Positions 1 to 12,135 of a stretch of 64,000 nt of DNA are shown here, piece by piece. The notes under the pieces were generated by a model. It had not been told where the DNA came from, searched no databases, and saw nothing but the letters and a program-made list of their open reading frames with translations. The stretch spans positions 78,721-142,720 of the forward strand of contig MNCI01015718.1 of assembly GCA_015680685.1 (NCBI GenBank), in the 5' to 3' direction. Position numbers and translations under genes: made by a program. Position 1 is the stretch's first letter, and every line of letters begins with the position of its first letter. This DNA comes from Gnetum montanum. Its lineage: Eukaryota; Streptophyta; Gnetopsida; Gnetales; Gnetaceae.

Positions 1-260
1 GTGCTGCAAGGTTTATCCAATCAAGTTCGTCTTTATTGCCATACACAACTTGGGTTCAGGTTACAAGCTGCTCGAATAAAGAGCCGTTCACTCTAGGACT
101 CCTACTATGGGCACATGGGAAAAATTCTAACTCTGGAGTGATCAATCTGCCAGAGCTTCGCTACTTCTAGCCAGGATTCGGAAATGAAGGGAGTGCCGCC
201 TCTTATTTATAGATATGACGGCGGGACGCGATATCGCGTAAGTTGTAAACATTCTAAACA
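1..260 (-). repeat. LTR fragment, same family as the outer element
   Basis: The segment resembles the U3/R part of the LTRs at 1573-2366, 4887-5808 and 35425-36345. It shares the block 'actcctacta.gggcac', a TATA box on the minus strand (plus-strand TATTTATA at 204-211), a GATATCG-rich stretch and a terminal CA at 259-260. Its left end lies outside the window, so it may be a solo LTR or one end of an element. It keeps more CpG sites than the other copies, which may mean it is younger or less methylated. Confidence 0.6.
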
Positions 261-1567
261 AAATTAATCCTTAATGATCAATGATGTGAAGGAGAATATT
301 CTACCAATCAAATATAGACTTAGCCTAGTACTTGAAATTAAGAGAAATAGGCAATAATGGAATAGATTAAGTATAGAATCAACATGAGTAACAATAGCAA
401 TGATGTAATAATGAGAGAGAGAGAGAGAGAGAAAGTGTGTGTGTGTGTGTGTGTAAATCACCAAAGTACAAGACGTGATTAATGTCACTTCCAAAGTACA
501 ATAGTCATTATGTGGGAAGACGATAACATTTCTAAAATGATAGGATATAATTTGATTACAATTTTAAATGAATGGAATAAGTTATGATGTTTTTGTGGTT
601 CAAATAACATAAAGTAGTGGATCTTAGGTTCTTACAATTGGTGAATTTATTTCTCATGCAATTGCTAAAGCTAGAAGTAAAGTTTATGAGTCTATTGATG
701 TTATTATTAGTAAAGACTATACTAGTGAAATTACCTAAGAGCACTAATTATCACTCCGTTGAATAAATGGGCTCACCAATGAATAAAATTGATGCTAGAT
801 GGACTTGATGGAGGATAGCTACGAAATGTAGAGTAGTTGATATTGGAGTTCTTCTCTAAGGTTGGTAGAAAGTTAGTTCTCACTATTAATTCAAAGAAAA
901 GCTTGAGAATTTCTTATGTTGATCAGAAATATGTGGTGAAAACTAGTATTTATAGGCTGGAAACATCTAAAAATATTCATATTTATAATTAGAAACTCAA
1001 AATTTTGTATGATTAGATCTTAGACTAGAGGTGATGCTAACATTGATGTCAACATCACTTAGGTCTTTGGATTAATATATGAGATCTATAATTAATGGTA
1101 AGATTAATGTTGAATTTAGTTATCATTTGAAACATCATTAGAAAGAACTAGAGTTATCATCAAATTTCAAAACATGAAATAAGTATTGATTTTTGAAGAC
1201 TCCAATTTTGGTTGACATTGATCTTGATGATAGCCATTAGTTAAGCTATCACCATTAAGAAACATGGAAAATCCATCCAAGATGGCTAAAGATCATGATA
1301 CATGAAAATTAGACAATAATTTTTTCCATGTTGATGCACATGTCAAACTAGGACAATGAAGTATACAAGTTTTTGACTTTTAAGTAAAACAAAAAGAATA
1401 GGTACAACAATCACATATCATTGATCTAACTCTATCTTGTAGATGAACTTGTTCAACTCTATCTTTTAGATCATAGGTATAAGTTAAGAAAAGAAAAAAT
1501 AAATTAAATCACCTTTATGTCTTTATCTCATTTACCATGAGTTAACTATAATGCACAACCAGTAATA
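261..1567. other. Unassigned AT-rich DNA
   Basis: No coding region, LTR or domain was recognised here. Reading frames are short. A GA/GT microsatellite lies at 412-454. A stretch around 850-960 can be read in the plus direction as a short coding-like piece but matches no family I can name. Confidence 0.5.
412..454. repeat. (GA)n(GT)n compound microsatellite
   Basis: A run of about ten GA units passes into about eight GT units, read directly from the sequence. The open frame across it on the minus strand is low-complexity and not a gene. Confidence 0.95.
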
Positions 1568-1572
1568 GGTGG
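1568..1572. repeat. Target-site duplication GGTGG (left)
   Basis: The five bases GGTGG precede the solo LTR and are repeated at 2367-2371 directly after it, as integrase-made 5-bp duplications are. Confidence 0.65.
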
Positions 1573-2366
1573 TGATGAGTGGCAAGATACCCCTACATCC
1601 AACCATATGGATCACAAGTGTTCATGAATGATCCAGTCAAATTATATGGATAGAACTAGTTGTGCATCTAAGTCATTATGCCTTGATTACAGTTTGCTAT
1701 CTTCCCACTTGGACTAGTGGTAGCTTGGTCATGTATGGTTTAGTCCAGAGTGAGCCATATGATTTTTATTATTTTGTTAGTTTAATTACCTAGAACAAGA
1801 ATCAAAGGTGGAGTAATTTAATATCTAATTAATCTACTGCCTATCTAGCCTAACACAAGTACTCATTCCCACTCTCTAGACGCATCCTAAATGCATATAG
1901 TGCTACTAGGTTATCAAACATTGAGCATTTCTAGGTTATCAAGCACTACACGTATGCTTGAAGTGGTCATGCTTGTGTTCATTAACAATTGGAAATTAAT
2001 TTCTTAATTAAAGTGCATTAAGGTAAAGTGGATGACTATTAAATGCATTAAATGAAACATTAATTTATTCTCAACGCTACAAGGATTATCAAAAGGGTTT
2101 GTTTTTATTTCCATCACACTATTGTGCTTAGGTACATCAGTGCTTGAACAAAGATCCCTATGCACTTAGACTCCTACTACGGGCACTGAGAAATATTCTA
2201 ACTTTGGAATGGCTTAGCTACAAGAACTTTGTTACTCTATTGAAAAAATAATGCCCAAACCATGCGCCCAAGCATTATTTATAGGTTGATTGACATGCCA
2301 TGATATTAGATATTTGACATTGTTTCTAGGTTCAAATATCAAAGCTAGGTAAAACATGATTCATTA
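1573..2366 (-). mobile_element. Solo LTR of the outer-element family
   Basis: It starts TGATGAGTGG like the outer LTRs and follows the same order of blocks: 'caaccatatg', 'cttcccac', 'actcctacta', a TATTTATA TATA box at 2276-2283 (minus strand) and a terminal GTAAAA..ATT..TA end. The terminal CA has become TA. It is about 794 bp and flanked by GGTGG on both sides. No internal region adjoins it, so a full element was probably reduced by LTR-LTR recombination. Confidence 0.7.
2276..2283 (-). promoter_or_regulatory. TATA box of the solo LTR
   Basis: The minus strand reads TATAAATA, at the same relative place as the TATA boxes at 5676-5683 and 36213-36220. This fixes the transcription direction of the LTR as minus. 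Confidence 0.6.
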
Positions 2367-2371
2367 GGTGG
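2367..2371. repeat. Target-site duplication GGTGG (right)
   Basis: Right-hand partner of 1568-1572. Confidence 0.65.
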
Positions 2372-2425
2372 CTTAAGTGGTTAGTTCATTATCTTATTAT
2401 GTAAGAATTCGCTAGTTCAAGTCAA
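2367..2425 (+). repeat. tRNA-like or SINE-head relic
   Basis: The sequence has an A-box-like TGGCTTAAGTGG near 2369 and a B-box-like AGTTCAAGTC about 44 bp later, the spacing of a pol III promoter in a tRNA-derived SINE. The cloverleaf arms do not pair well, so it is not a working tRNA gene. It could also be chance similarity. Confidence 0.3.
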
Positions 2426-2879
2426 ACTTGAAGCATGGATTAAATGTTTCTTTTAGCAAATCTAATTTTCACAATGGATCTAATTTTTTTCTTTTTGATT
2501 TTTATTCAACAAATTAGATTTCTCTAGAATTTTTCTATGGGGGATTCTATATTACTTCCAACATTTTTAACAAATATTGAAATTTTACTTATTTTATTGA
2601 TATAAAAATTTCTATTAATTCTCAAATTGTGGATTTAAAAGCTCGTAATAAAAAAGTGATGATATATTTTTCTAGTGATGTTGATGTAAATAAAGACATT
2701 TTATTTTTTCTTTTTGGTGATGTATATGAGTCATTGTTTACTAATCTTTTATCATAATATGTGTTCATTCGAATTTTGGATTACCTACCCTATAATTGAA
2801 GTTTTATTTTGCAATTTAATGAAGTGATGAAAAAACATGACATTCAAGTCCTTCATGCTAGGTATTATTCTCATTATTT

Positions 2880-3260
2880 TTACTTGTTGAATTAGGTAAT
2901 ACTTTGATAGTGCAACATGCCCTAGATATAGGATCTTCTCTATATAAGCATGTAGTATTGATCATTCATAAATGGACTCTAGATTTTGATGTCCAATCTG
3001 AAGAATATGCTAAAATTCTATGTTTTGTTGAGTTATGAACAAACTAATGAGTAGTATTTACACAAAAATATGAGATAATTAAACTCTTTATACAACAATA
3101 AAATTCTATTTACTAATGTTGCTATTACTATAATTGTAATGCTGATTGTTAGATTGTTGCAAAAACTATGATAACATTTTCTTTTCATTTTATGAGATTA
3201 AATGCCAAGAAGTTAGAGAGCATTAAAAATATTATGCAAGAAGAAATGAACTAAGAATAG
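2880..3260 (+). pseudogene. LINE ORF1-like (DUF4283-type) remnant
   Basis: Around 2955-3035 the plus strand reads KWTLDFDVQSEEYAK, close to the K-W-x-P-x-F-D motif of the DUF4283 part of plant L1 ORF1 proteins. The same block recurs at 39360-39430 (WTPDLDVQFEEYAK). Both are full of stops. The family call rests on this motif only; the upstream 2430-2880 is AT-rich and unassigned. Confidence 0.35.
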
Positions 3261-3289
3261 GTTAACTAATTTTAGAAATAACCTAGTGT

Positions 3290-4881
3290 CAAGCTTGTGA
3301 TATACTCTAAATTAAATATATAAATAAAAATAAATCTTGAATATAATAGATGTATCAAATATTCATCTAACATTAACATGTCTTCTACATACTTCCCTAT
3401 AACTAACATTAATAGCCTAAATTACTCATATAAAGATTGACTAAAGATTTATCATTTTCTTCTAAAATAATTTATTCCACAACATTAGAATAATATAGGT
3501 TACTTATTTTCTACCACTTGTAGAAAACAAAATCAACATATTTTATCTTCATGCTACTTATTGTTTCATCTTCAAATTTCAACATGAAGATGGTGTGATT
3601 CTATTGGTACTCTGCTAATTAATGCTCTCAGGAATATTGAAATTATTGTATGTCAATATTCTATTTCATCATGTGTGTCACCTCTAATATTTTATTAGTA
3701 AAATTAGAGCTTTTTTTATATTTGTTCCTCATGTTTTCATTTCTCTAAAATGTTCTTTGTAACAATTTTTTGAGATTTTTCTAAACTTAAAATTCTATCA
3801 ATATTATTAATATTCCATTTTTGTAGCCATGATCATCTTTCATGAAATCACTACTATTGTTCAGATTTTTGAATGATCTCTTTTGAGATATTATTGCTAT
3901 TTTTATTTTCTCAAGTTGAATGTTATGAATTAATACATTGCTTTAGCTTTCAATGATAACAAATTAGCTTATAATAAAAGTATTATATATGAGACTTATT
4001 TTTCACTTTGAATTCATTCAATAAAGATTACTTCGAAGTTTTTCAATTTTATTCTATTATTTTTGATTGAGACCTAGGCTCTACACCATAGATCCATAAT
4101 GCACTATAATTTATATAATTATATGAAAAATAAATTTTAAAAATTTCAATGTTCAAATATTATGATTATTACATTTTTTCTTCATTGTATATAAAGCCTT
4201 TCAGCCATTATGAACTCACTATGATATACAATACTTAGCTTCTACTAATAATTTTAAGAGTATTCTACTTTCAAATATCTATATGCATCCAAAATTTCAA
4301 GTTTTTTATTATTCAACTTGAAAGTGTAATATCTCTTATTAGTTCTACTAATTAGTACTTTTGTTTTATCAACATTTTTCTTAGAATTGTATATTTAGAT
4401 AATTTTTTCTAGTTGATGCAATATTGCTTTTAATCATCTTTTCGAATATGCAATTAGTCCTACATCATTTTCAAAGATTAAAAACTATATCCATGACTAA
4501 TCCACTTTAATGATAAAATTTGTAGTTACATCTTTAATCTACTCTTCTAGTTGATCAATAAAAATGCTAAACAATGTTAGTGAAATAGGAAAACCTTGCT
4601 TTACTTCTATATTATTATGAAAACAAAAAGAGGGAATAGTTTCTTCATTTTTTAATTCAAAAATCATTTTTCTACATAAATTTTAGATAATAGAATAAAT
4701 AAATGTTTTTCCTTGTTTTCCCTTTACTTGTTCAATGCAATATTTGAGAGTAATCACATGATTTATTACAAAGTGCTTTTTTTTTTTTCTGTATCCTACT
4801 TGTGAAATGTTAGGTAAATTATTTTTTTATACCTAATATCCCAATTTTTTTCATTAGAATGGTACTTACCAATTTTACCAA
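3290..4881 (-). pseudogene. LINE reverse transcriptase, C-terminal half, cut by the outer element
   Basis: Read on the minus strand from 4860 downward, it gives a segment ending GKQGKTF, then VKQGFPISLTLFSIFID (about 4538-4602), which is the LINE RT signature VKQGCPLSPTLF..ID. Next comes FENDVGLIAYSK (about 4449-4480) in place of the catalytic F/Y-A-D-D motif. Downstream are NVDKTKVL, YRYLKVEYS and a decayed VxYGxxVW-like block near 4090, in the order of plant LINE RT C-terminal regions. Stops and frameshifts are frequent and the catalytic ADD is lost. The N-terminal part continues at 36351. Confidence 0.7.
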
Positions 4882-4886
4882 CAAGT
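4882..4886. repeat. Target-site duplication CAAGT (left)
   Basis: CAAGT lies directly before the left LTR and is repeated at 36346-36350 directly after the right LTR. Confidence 0.85.
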
Positions 4887-5808
4887 TGATGAGTGGTGGA
4901 GTAATCCAACACCCAACCATATGAGATACAAGTGTTCACACATAGCCTAGTCGAATTTCATAGATAAGTCAATGTGATTATGTTAGTAATTAGTTTAAGT
5001 TCATGATCGTTGTCTTCCCATGTGAGCTAGTAAAATTAGTGCATATGATTTAACTCACAGTGAGGTGTATGATAACTAATGTTGCGTTAGCCATTCTACT
5101 CTTAGTACACATTGTAAAGAGTGAAAAAAATTCTAAGTCTAAGTTTAAATAAAGCAATAAAGGAGTTCAAGCTAGCTTTTGGTGATGAGCATTTCATCCA
5201 AACTTTCCATTCACACCTTGGACTTCATGCAACTACTATTGGGATTACCAAGTACATCACTACTAGGCATACTAAACAATAGTACTACTAGGTTACCAAG
5301 TAATTACACTTAAGTGTTCAAGATCAATTGCACTCATTCTACTTAACAAAAATAAATGTAAATTGCATAGAAAGTGAATTTGTAACTAAGGAAATAGTAA
5401 ACATTATACTAAGTCAAAATAGTAAACATTAGTCTAAGTAAATAGTAAAGAAATCTAAGTGATGCTTCAATGATGCAAAGTAATCTTGATCTTTAATTTT
5501 GGTTGTGAATCATGTCCAAGTATATTCCATTGAAATAAAGAGTGCATTCAATGACTTAACATCACACTACAAGCATACACTGCTAAGTGAGAAGTACTAC
5601 AATCAAGAAAACAAACTAACAAAATTTTTCTAGGGTTGGAAAGTAACTATTATTTGGCCATGTGCCTAAGTGTCATATTTATAGGCCTAAACATGTCTAT
5701 GATATCAGACATTTGACATCATAGCTTGTGCCCTAATATTAGGGATCCAATATCATGACTCTGATAATGGATGTCCGATATTGTAGTTGTGTAAAAATAT
5801 ATTTATCG
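4887..5808 (-). repeat. 3' LTR of the outer element
   Basis: It begins TGATGAGTGG and ends ..TTTATCG, where the partner LTR has ..TTTATCA, so the terminal CA is mutated. Alignment with 35425-36345 is continuous. U3 holds several degenerate near-palindromic GATATCAGA / CCCTAATATTAGGG motifs at about 5700-5790. No clear polypurine tract is visible just above 5808. Confidence 0.85.
5676..5683 (-). promoter_or_regulatory. TATA box of the outer 3' LTR
   Basis: The minus strand reads CCTATAAATA. The same motif is at 36213-36220 in the 5' LTR, so transcription would start about 30 bp lower. Confidence 0.65.
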
Positions 5809-5994
5809 TAGTAGTAGTTAAAATAAAATGAGGATGGAATTCCTTACAAAATTGAAAAGTATATTTTGATGAAATTGACTACTATATACATAACTCTTAA
5901 ATGCCATAGTGGTGTTTACCAAAATGACATAACATATGACATGACACCTTAACAAGAAAAACAAACATTTGGTAAAGCATGTTATAGCCTTATG

Positions 5995-8732
5995 TAGTTC
6001 CTAGTAGTGAAGGCTCTTCCATTAGTTGCTTCCCCTTGTCATTAGGCTTTTCAAATTTGTACAAGTTTAGAAGTTCTTGAAGTTTATCCTCTTTTGTTCT
6101 TGGGTCATGTACTATCCATGCTTGTTGTGTAATGTGTGATGGAGTACGTACATCCCATGGGCATGGTAGCTACGAAAACATTTAATTTGCCTTAACATAC
6201 CAAGTTACAAACTACCTTCTTTCCTCTTTTTTTTTTTTTTTTTTTTGTAATTCATGATAATCAGTCAATCTTTTGGCTAGATTTTCTACTACATCTTTTT
6301 GCCCTTAGTAGCTAGCCTTCACTATTTCTAATTTGGAGTTTTCCACTTGGAGTTTTTGTAAAGGATCTTTTCAATTCTTAAAATCTTTTTCATATAGAGC
6401 ATATGTGGTTGCTACTTGCTATTCTAACTCATTCCTAGGCCTACTTGTTATTAACATGGCCAAGTTAGCATAACGAAGGTTAGTTAACCACATGTACTCT
6501 TTCAAGTCCTCGATCTATAGGTCTTTTTTTTTTTTTTTTACTTTCACTTGATGGAAAAGGTCATAATTATCCATAATTGGTTGTCTATTATGATTTTGTG
6601 CTAAAATGGTGTTGATTCTAACTTTGGCCAGTCAAATCTCTTCTCATTGATTTTCTTGTGCATGCCCACCTGATCATGGAAATGTTTCTTGAGCCTTTCA
6701 TGTTTTTTTACCTTATTTTTCCATGTGTGTATTTCAATGGTTAACTTCTAATGGATGGCATGTACCTCATCCATTAAGAGGTTTTAATTTTCTCTTATGA
6801 GGCAACTCATATCTTATTTGACCCTTACAAGTTGTTCTCTCAACTGGTGGATGGTCTTTTCTAAGATGTTTTTCTACTTTTCAACCATGGTTAACCTGAT
6901 GTTATTAGTAGTAAGTTGTTTATTTTCTTCTTGAGCTATGATAAGTGCCTTAACACATGCATATGTTTTTTATTTAGCTACAAAGGCATTCCATACCACT
7001 CTCTCCTTCTATATTACCATCTATTTATTTTGCTCGATCAAGTGGTTCATCTACTTTGTCCTGAATTTCTCTATTTGGTTAAGTGTAATAAATTGAGTTG
7101 GATCTCTACATTCAGCTCTCAAGGTTATGAGCTCTTCTTGTAATTTCAAAATTTTATTTTCTACATGCTTTTCCCTTGTCTCTATCATGATCAATTTTCC
7201 TTTGGTAGTGAGAGCTAAGACTATATTGTAGTGACATCATTTGGAATGTTGAAAAGTGTTTTCATGACTTACCTAGTCTACAATGATATATTGAGCACAT
7301 CCTCATGATCAGTAGGAGTAATTGAGGTTTTGGCTAACATTTGAATATTCCTTGGTCTAATTAAATCTAGTGGTAACATAATAGGTACATTGAAGAACTC
7401 CTTGATATGATTAGTAATCATCTTTGTTACTCCTACTACATCTTAGTGCTGCATTACCACTATTGTGGCTCCATCTCTAGTCTCAAGCACCACATGAAAT
7501 GATGTAGCATTCCCAAAGATCTATTGTGATCATTGAACCTTTCCTCCTAACTATAGTGATATCTATCCACTTGCTATATTTGCTAAAATTGTGGGCTGGA
7601 TGGCATTGTCAATAACTTTGTAAAGGTTAGCCTTCTCTCGTATTCCCCAGTTGATGGTTTCTGCAATCTATTGTAGATAACTCATCAATGGTTTATAATC
7701 TTGTGGTTGTGGTAGTGGAACTTGCTATTGCTCTTGTTGTTATTGCTGCTATAGCTATTGTTGCTCTTGTTGTTTCTCTTTCTTTTATTCTTACTTTTGT
7801 TGCTTTTCACCATGACCTTTCCTTGGTGGCACTAGTTTGAGTAATTTAGTGTATGAAGCATTTTGGTCTTTCCTAGGAATGTCATTAATGTATCCTAGGA
7901 TTCTAGCTCACTTGCATAGCTTTTTGATAAGGCAAGGAGATGGAAGTGTTGGCTTTTCTACCTTCGTTCTTCAAACTACCTCTATATTTTCATAAAGTAG
8001 AGTTTTGTGAGGTTGGCATTGTATTTGCTCATTAGGATCGCACTTCCTCTAGCTACATAAGTAAATAATCTATTAAGTCCTTTGGTTAGGAATAAGTGGT
8101 AGGTGATTATTTTGAAGTATATTCTTTCTTCGAAAGTTAGCTCATTATAGCTTGTTTCAACCATATTTTTCTAGTTTCAAGATTTAATCAGGTGGAAAAA
8201 TGTGATACCTTTGCCCCTTGATTGAATATATTTAGAGATTATGCAATTGTGAATATATTCAATGTGATACCTTTATCAAGAATGAAACTAATACTTCTCT
8301 AGTGTTAACTATGGTACCCTCTTTCATGTTGTGCTAGAATTGGTAGGTTTTCCCAAGGTACCATTCGCCACTATTAGAAAGGATGGGCCATAATGGCAAT
8401 GCCTTGAGTTGTGTTTTAAACACTTTAAGGGAAAACTCCACAAATGGGACAAAGTTCATCTCTACAATAACTATGGTCAAGATGGACATTTCTTGGATGG
8501 CTTGGAGGTAGTCCTATGGCAATGTGAGGGGTTGTTCTAGCACTTGTGGTTCCTCTACATCTCCTTGGGCCGATTGTCCTATAGTAGGAGTTTCTTGATG
8601 AATGCTAAATGATTGGGCTTCCTACTCCTAGTGTTCTAGTTATTGTCCTCTAGTGTAGCCTCTACCTTCACCTCTTAGTCTCTTACTTACATCTTTTGAG
8701 AGTCCTCCTTATGCTCCTCTCTTTGGGTCCAT
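5995..8732 (-). pseudogene. Unassigned long additional ORF of the outer element
   Basis: A minus-strand reading starts at an ATG at 8732 (MDPKRGA..GGLSKDVSKRL, then a GEGRGYTRGQ basic/Gly stretch) and can be followed with about one stop every 25-30 codons to near 5995. Recognisable parts are a segment with FEERIYFKIITYHLFLTKGL (around 8085-8145), a Gln-rich tract (about 7730-7800), and charged, probably coiled-coil segments with Lys runs from the poly-T tracts near 6230 and 6530. It lies between protease and the 3' LTR, in sense. Additional ORFs at that place are known in Tat and Athila elements, but I do not recognise this protein. Confidence 0.45.
6226..6246. repeat. Poly-T tract
   Basis: About 20 T in a row on the plus strand; a second run of about 14 T lies near 6526-6539. 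Both fall inside the additional ORF and give lysine runs on the minus strand. Confidence 0.9.
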
Positions 8733-9273
8733 TTGCAATCATTAAGGATTACTGAGGTATTCACATTTATTCTTAATATTTTCATATCTTACTCATACCC
8801 TTAGTCACATTAAGTTCTTAGTTTATGATTGTAGAGTTAGATAAAATTTCAAAAAATTACTCCATAAGTGTTAATCCCTTTATGAATCCTTACAATTATC
8901 TATTTTGTTCTCATGTACGATTCATTATGATTGGTTATGGTTTTAGAAGAGCATTATTTATGTGTTCTGGCTTCATCATGATTAGTTCTTATTAGCAATT
9001 TTCACGTTTCACTTCATACTTACCCTTAAAATACCTTCTTGGCTTTATAAAATTTTGAAAAGTTAGATTAGATTTTCCTCATGAGCATCCCCATGACTAA
9101 GATGAGCACTTCATGATCAAATAGGTTCGAAAATCACAAAAATCGAAGCAATAATGGTTAAGTTATGGATTGGGAAAGGTAGAAGGTTAAAGCTCAAATC
9201 AAAGAAGAAAATTCAAAAAAATCTCCCTTGTGTACAAATGAAGAATGATGAGGAAATTGGCTAAGGCCTCACC

Positions 9274-9282
9274 TGTATATAG
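9274..9282 (-). promoter_or_regulatory. Possible internal TATA box upstream of the additional ORF
   Basis: The minus strand reads CCTATATACAGG. The neighbouring 9300-9360 carries ATATTGGATCC / CCTAATATTGGG words like those upstream of the LTR TATA box, about 540 bp before the ATG at 8732. It may be an LTR-derived promoter piece or a chance AT match. The stretch 8740-10230 otherwise shows no gene. Confidence 0.25.
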
Positions 9283-10237
9283 GTTTTGTATGACCCAATA
9301 TTAGGGACTTGACATGGAGGATCCAATATTTATATGGACTTGATATCAGAGCCTAAGATATTTCATTTTTCATAAGGGTCTAATGGAAAAAAATTGATTC
9401 TTTTGGATGTTTGGAAGGTTTTAAGGTTTCTTAGAGGGTTTGGATGATGGAGATATGCATATGTTGGTCAAAATTTATCATTGGAAGCTCATAGAGAAGG
9501 AATCTTAGGCTACAAAAGTTCATAAGATGCGTAAGAAGGGTAATGGATTTATGTTGTAAGAATGGATAGTTTAAATGATATGGGAAGCATTTATTAACAT
9601 CTGTTGATGCTAGAAGGTTTAAGATGATGTGGAATTGGTTGGCAAATATGTGATACAACTGTTATACAAGTGGATCCTCCCCAAAGTAGGCTTCAACCCT
9701 TAATACCCTTGTATAACCATGCCCACAAGTTTTTTTAGGAACTTAAGGAGTTGAATGTAATGCATGCCTATTTAGCAAAACAAACATGTTAGTACCAAAT
9801 TGGGAAAATAACACTATGTTACACAAAATCATGAGTTATGACTATTCATACAATGAGGAGAAATGGAATTAGAAGGGATTAGAGAGATTGGGATGTGAGG
9901 TATGTTGGCATAGGCATAATGAATTCTTTTCTTTTATTAGTGGTTAAAGTAATCATTATGCTTTTTGTCCAAACCATAGTTTAGTGACATCAGATCATTT
10001 CATTTCCTAGAATTACAATTGTAAGATTATTCATGTTGTAAGGCGTATTATCACTTGGTGTATTGTCCAAGAAAGAATTTTTATTCATGGAACTTTGTTC
10101 TATTTTTAGATTTTTGAGGAGCTTCCTACCTTCAAGTATGGGTACCATGTCTTTCTAGTGGGACCCCCAGAAATTTATTATGTGCTCTTTTATTTTTATT
10201 TGTGTCAACATTTTTAGGTAGCACTTGTTTTATTGTT

Positions 10238-10346
10238 AATCCCATTTTTTGTTAGATCTACAGGGTTATAATACAACCTTGGCAACATGATAGATTAGCA
10301 ACATGATTAGATCTACAGGGTTATAATCCCATTTTTTGTTAGATCA
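10238..10346. repeat. Local rearranged duplication
   Basis: TAGATCTACAGGGTTATAAT occurs twice within about 70 bp, and CCCATTTTTTGTTAGATC occurs at both outer edges, once before and once after. This looks like a small template-switch or slippage event. Confidence 0.7.
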
Positions 10347-10476
10347 TTTTGTGTCCTTAGTTGGAGTCATTTTCATATATTGGAAATTAGTAAGTGTTTT
10401 AGATGTTTCCATGCATGTTTTAGATGATTTTTGGTTCTTAGTTAGTGGCCACAGGTGGCTTTTGGTTTTGTGGCTT

Positions 10477-11069
10477 CTACTCTTGCTTTTCTACACATTT
10501 TTTTTCACTGTTGTTATGGATTGATGTAAGAACTATGTTGACATTCTGAAGTGTTGATCCATGATTGCACCTGTTGCTTTCAATAGTAATGTATGGAATC
10601 CATTGCAAGTGTATGGCTTTGAGCATATCTTCCTTAGAGATCTCAACAAATAGATTCCTCATACTTATCTTAGCATCGATTATGCTAAGCCATGATTTTC
10701 CCATGATACTTGAAAATTCTTTATCAAAATCTTTCACATCGATTACCAAAAAGTCTATTGGATAATTCCACCCATTGATAGTGGTCACTACATCATCTAT
10801 ATATCTCAAAGGAATGGCAATAGACTGGTCTAAAAACTCCAACCTGATGTTGCACTTTTTCAATGGTGGTAGGTTCCATGCTTGATATGTTTCATAAGAG
10901 ATCAAGTTTACCCTAGAACTTGAGTTTAATAGAGCTTTGCATGGTAGATTTCTAGCTACTTGTAGATAAATCAAAGGAAATCCTAGATCAATTCTCTTCT
11001 TAGGAAGTGGCCCGACCTTAATCTAGTTAGTTACAATTTTAGTGAGCATGATTTTATAAGCAAAAGCCT
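10477..11069 (-). pseudogene. Aspartic protease (PR) of the outer element
   Basis: On the minus strand a frame open for 165 codons from 10974 continues upstream to 11069 through one stop. It reads KALLNSSSRVNLISYETYQ, matching the retropepsin pattern ALLDxGSxxNLI with the catalytic Asp replaced by Asn (a G->A change), then DFLVIDV and IMGKSWLSIIDAKI (family: I-L-G-R-P-W/F-L). It is one of the best preserved stretches in the window. Its upstream linker ends abruptly at the Tat-A LTR, and the matching gag is on the far side at 32777. Confidence 0.7.
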
Positions 11070-11810
11070 TGATTATTGGTATGAAAACCAAGGATCCTTG
11101 GTGGAAGCAATTTCCCAACCCTAAATCCCCAGGGCCTCCACAATAAGAATGGGATTCGAGACACCCTAGCTAGTTTTTCAAACCAACTAGGGACTTATGA
11201 GATGTAAAGCATGGGAATATAAATAGATCTAAATAATGCACAAAAAGTGAAATTTACTTTTGAACAGAAAACTTAAAACTTAAAAATTTATTAAGAAAGA
11301 ATAAAGAACAAGTTAGAGAAATGTGTACAAATGGTTTCTAGATGAGTAGAAAAAGGGGTTTACTTCTACAATAGTTCAAAGCCCATTGAAGCTGATGTGA
11401 TGTGCTCCATGATCTAGGTGCTAAGTCACTCTTGATGTTATCGAATCGTTTTTCATTGCTGCAACCTTGGATCTACCAATTAGATCACTACTGGGGGTGA
11501 AAAAGGTGAAAAATTTGGATGCTAGTTTGCTCCATGCTGGGTTTGGAATCCTAGAAGTGTAGTGTTAATAGCAAAGATCCTCCAAATCTCAAGGCCACAT
11601 AAGTTCCATGCTGGGTTTCAAGAGAGTGCAAGTATGGAAACTTGCAAGAGTTCTTGAGTGTTTGAAAATGTCCCAATTGTGGAATTGTATGTATGAAAAT
11701 TGCTTGAGAATGCTTCCCTTGCTTGGAATTGCTCATAAGTGTTGAATTTTATCATAAATGCTGAACTTTGTCAAAAATTGTTGGAACCTCTAAATAATGT
11801 TTAAGGTTAA

Positions 11811-11818
11811 CTTTTATA
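11811..11818 (-). promoter_or_regulatory. TATA box of the Tat-A 3' LTR
   Basis: The minus strand reads TATAAAAG; the 5' LTR has the same motif at 32023-32030. Confidence 0.6.
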
Positions 11819-12083
11819 AGGTCTTTGGGCCATGAATGAGGCTACAGATTGGCTATGAAATGGTTGCAAATTAATTGTACAATTTTCTACAAATCTAGAT
11901 GAGATGGGTGCCCAAATTTGATGAGTTACTATAGATAGTAAGTGCTTCCCTCATGGCCATTCCATTTACTATAAATAGTAACTTAGGCACACCTTCCATG
12001 CTAAGCTCTCCACCATGCTTGCTTAAGTGGCTAGTCAATGTTGAAGTGCATGAATTGATGAATTTTTCTTCTTGTGGCTTTCA

Positions 12084-12135
12084 CATTGGGGGATTAAATT
12101 TTCCACATGGGGGATTAAATTTTCCACATGGGGGA
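12084..12135. repeat. 21-bp tandem repeat in U3
   Basis: The unit CACATGGGGGATTAAATTTTC is present about 2.5 times in tandem. The 5' LTR lacks this expansion at its matching place near 32300, so it arose after insertion or was lost there. Confidence 0.8.

Noticed and set aside
264-494. Minus-strand open frame with Thr-His and Leu-Ser runs
   Set aside because: Made by translation of the GA/GT microsatellite.
2367-2425. Functional tRNA gene
   Set aside because: Box-like words are present but acceptor and anticodon stems do not pair.
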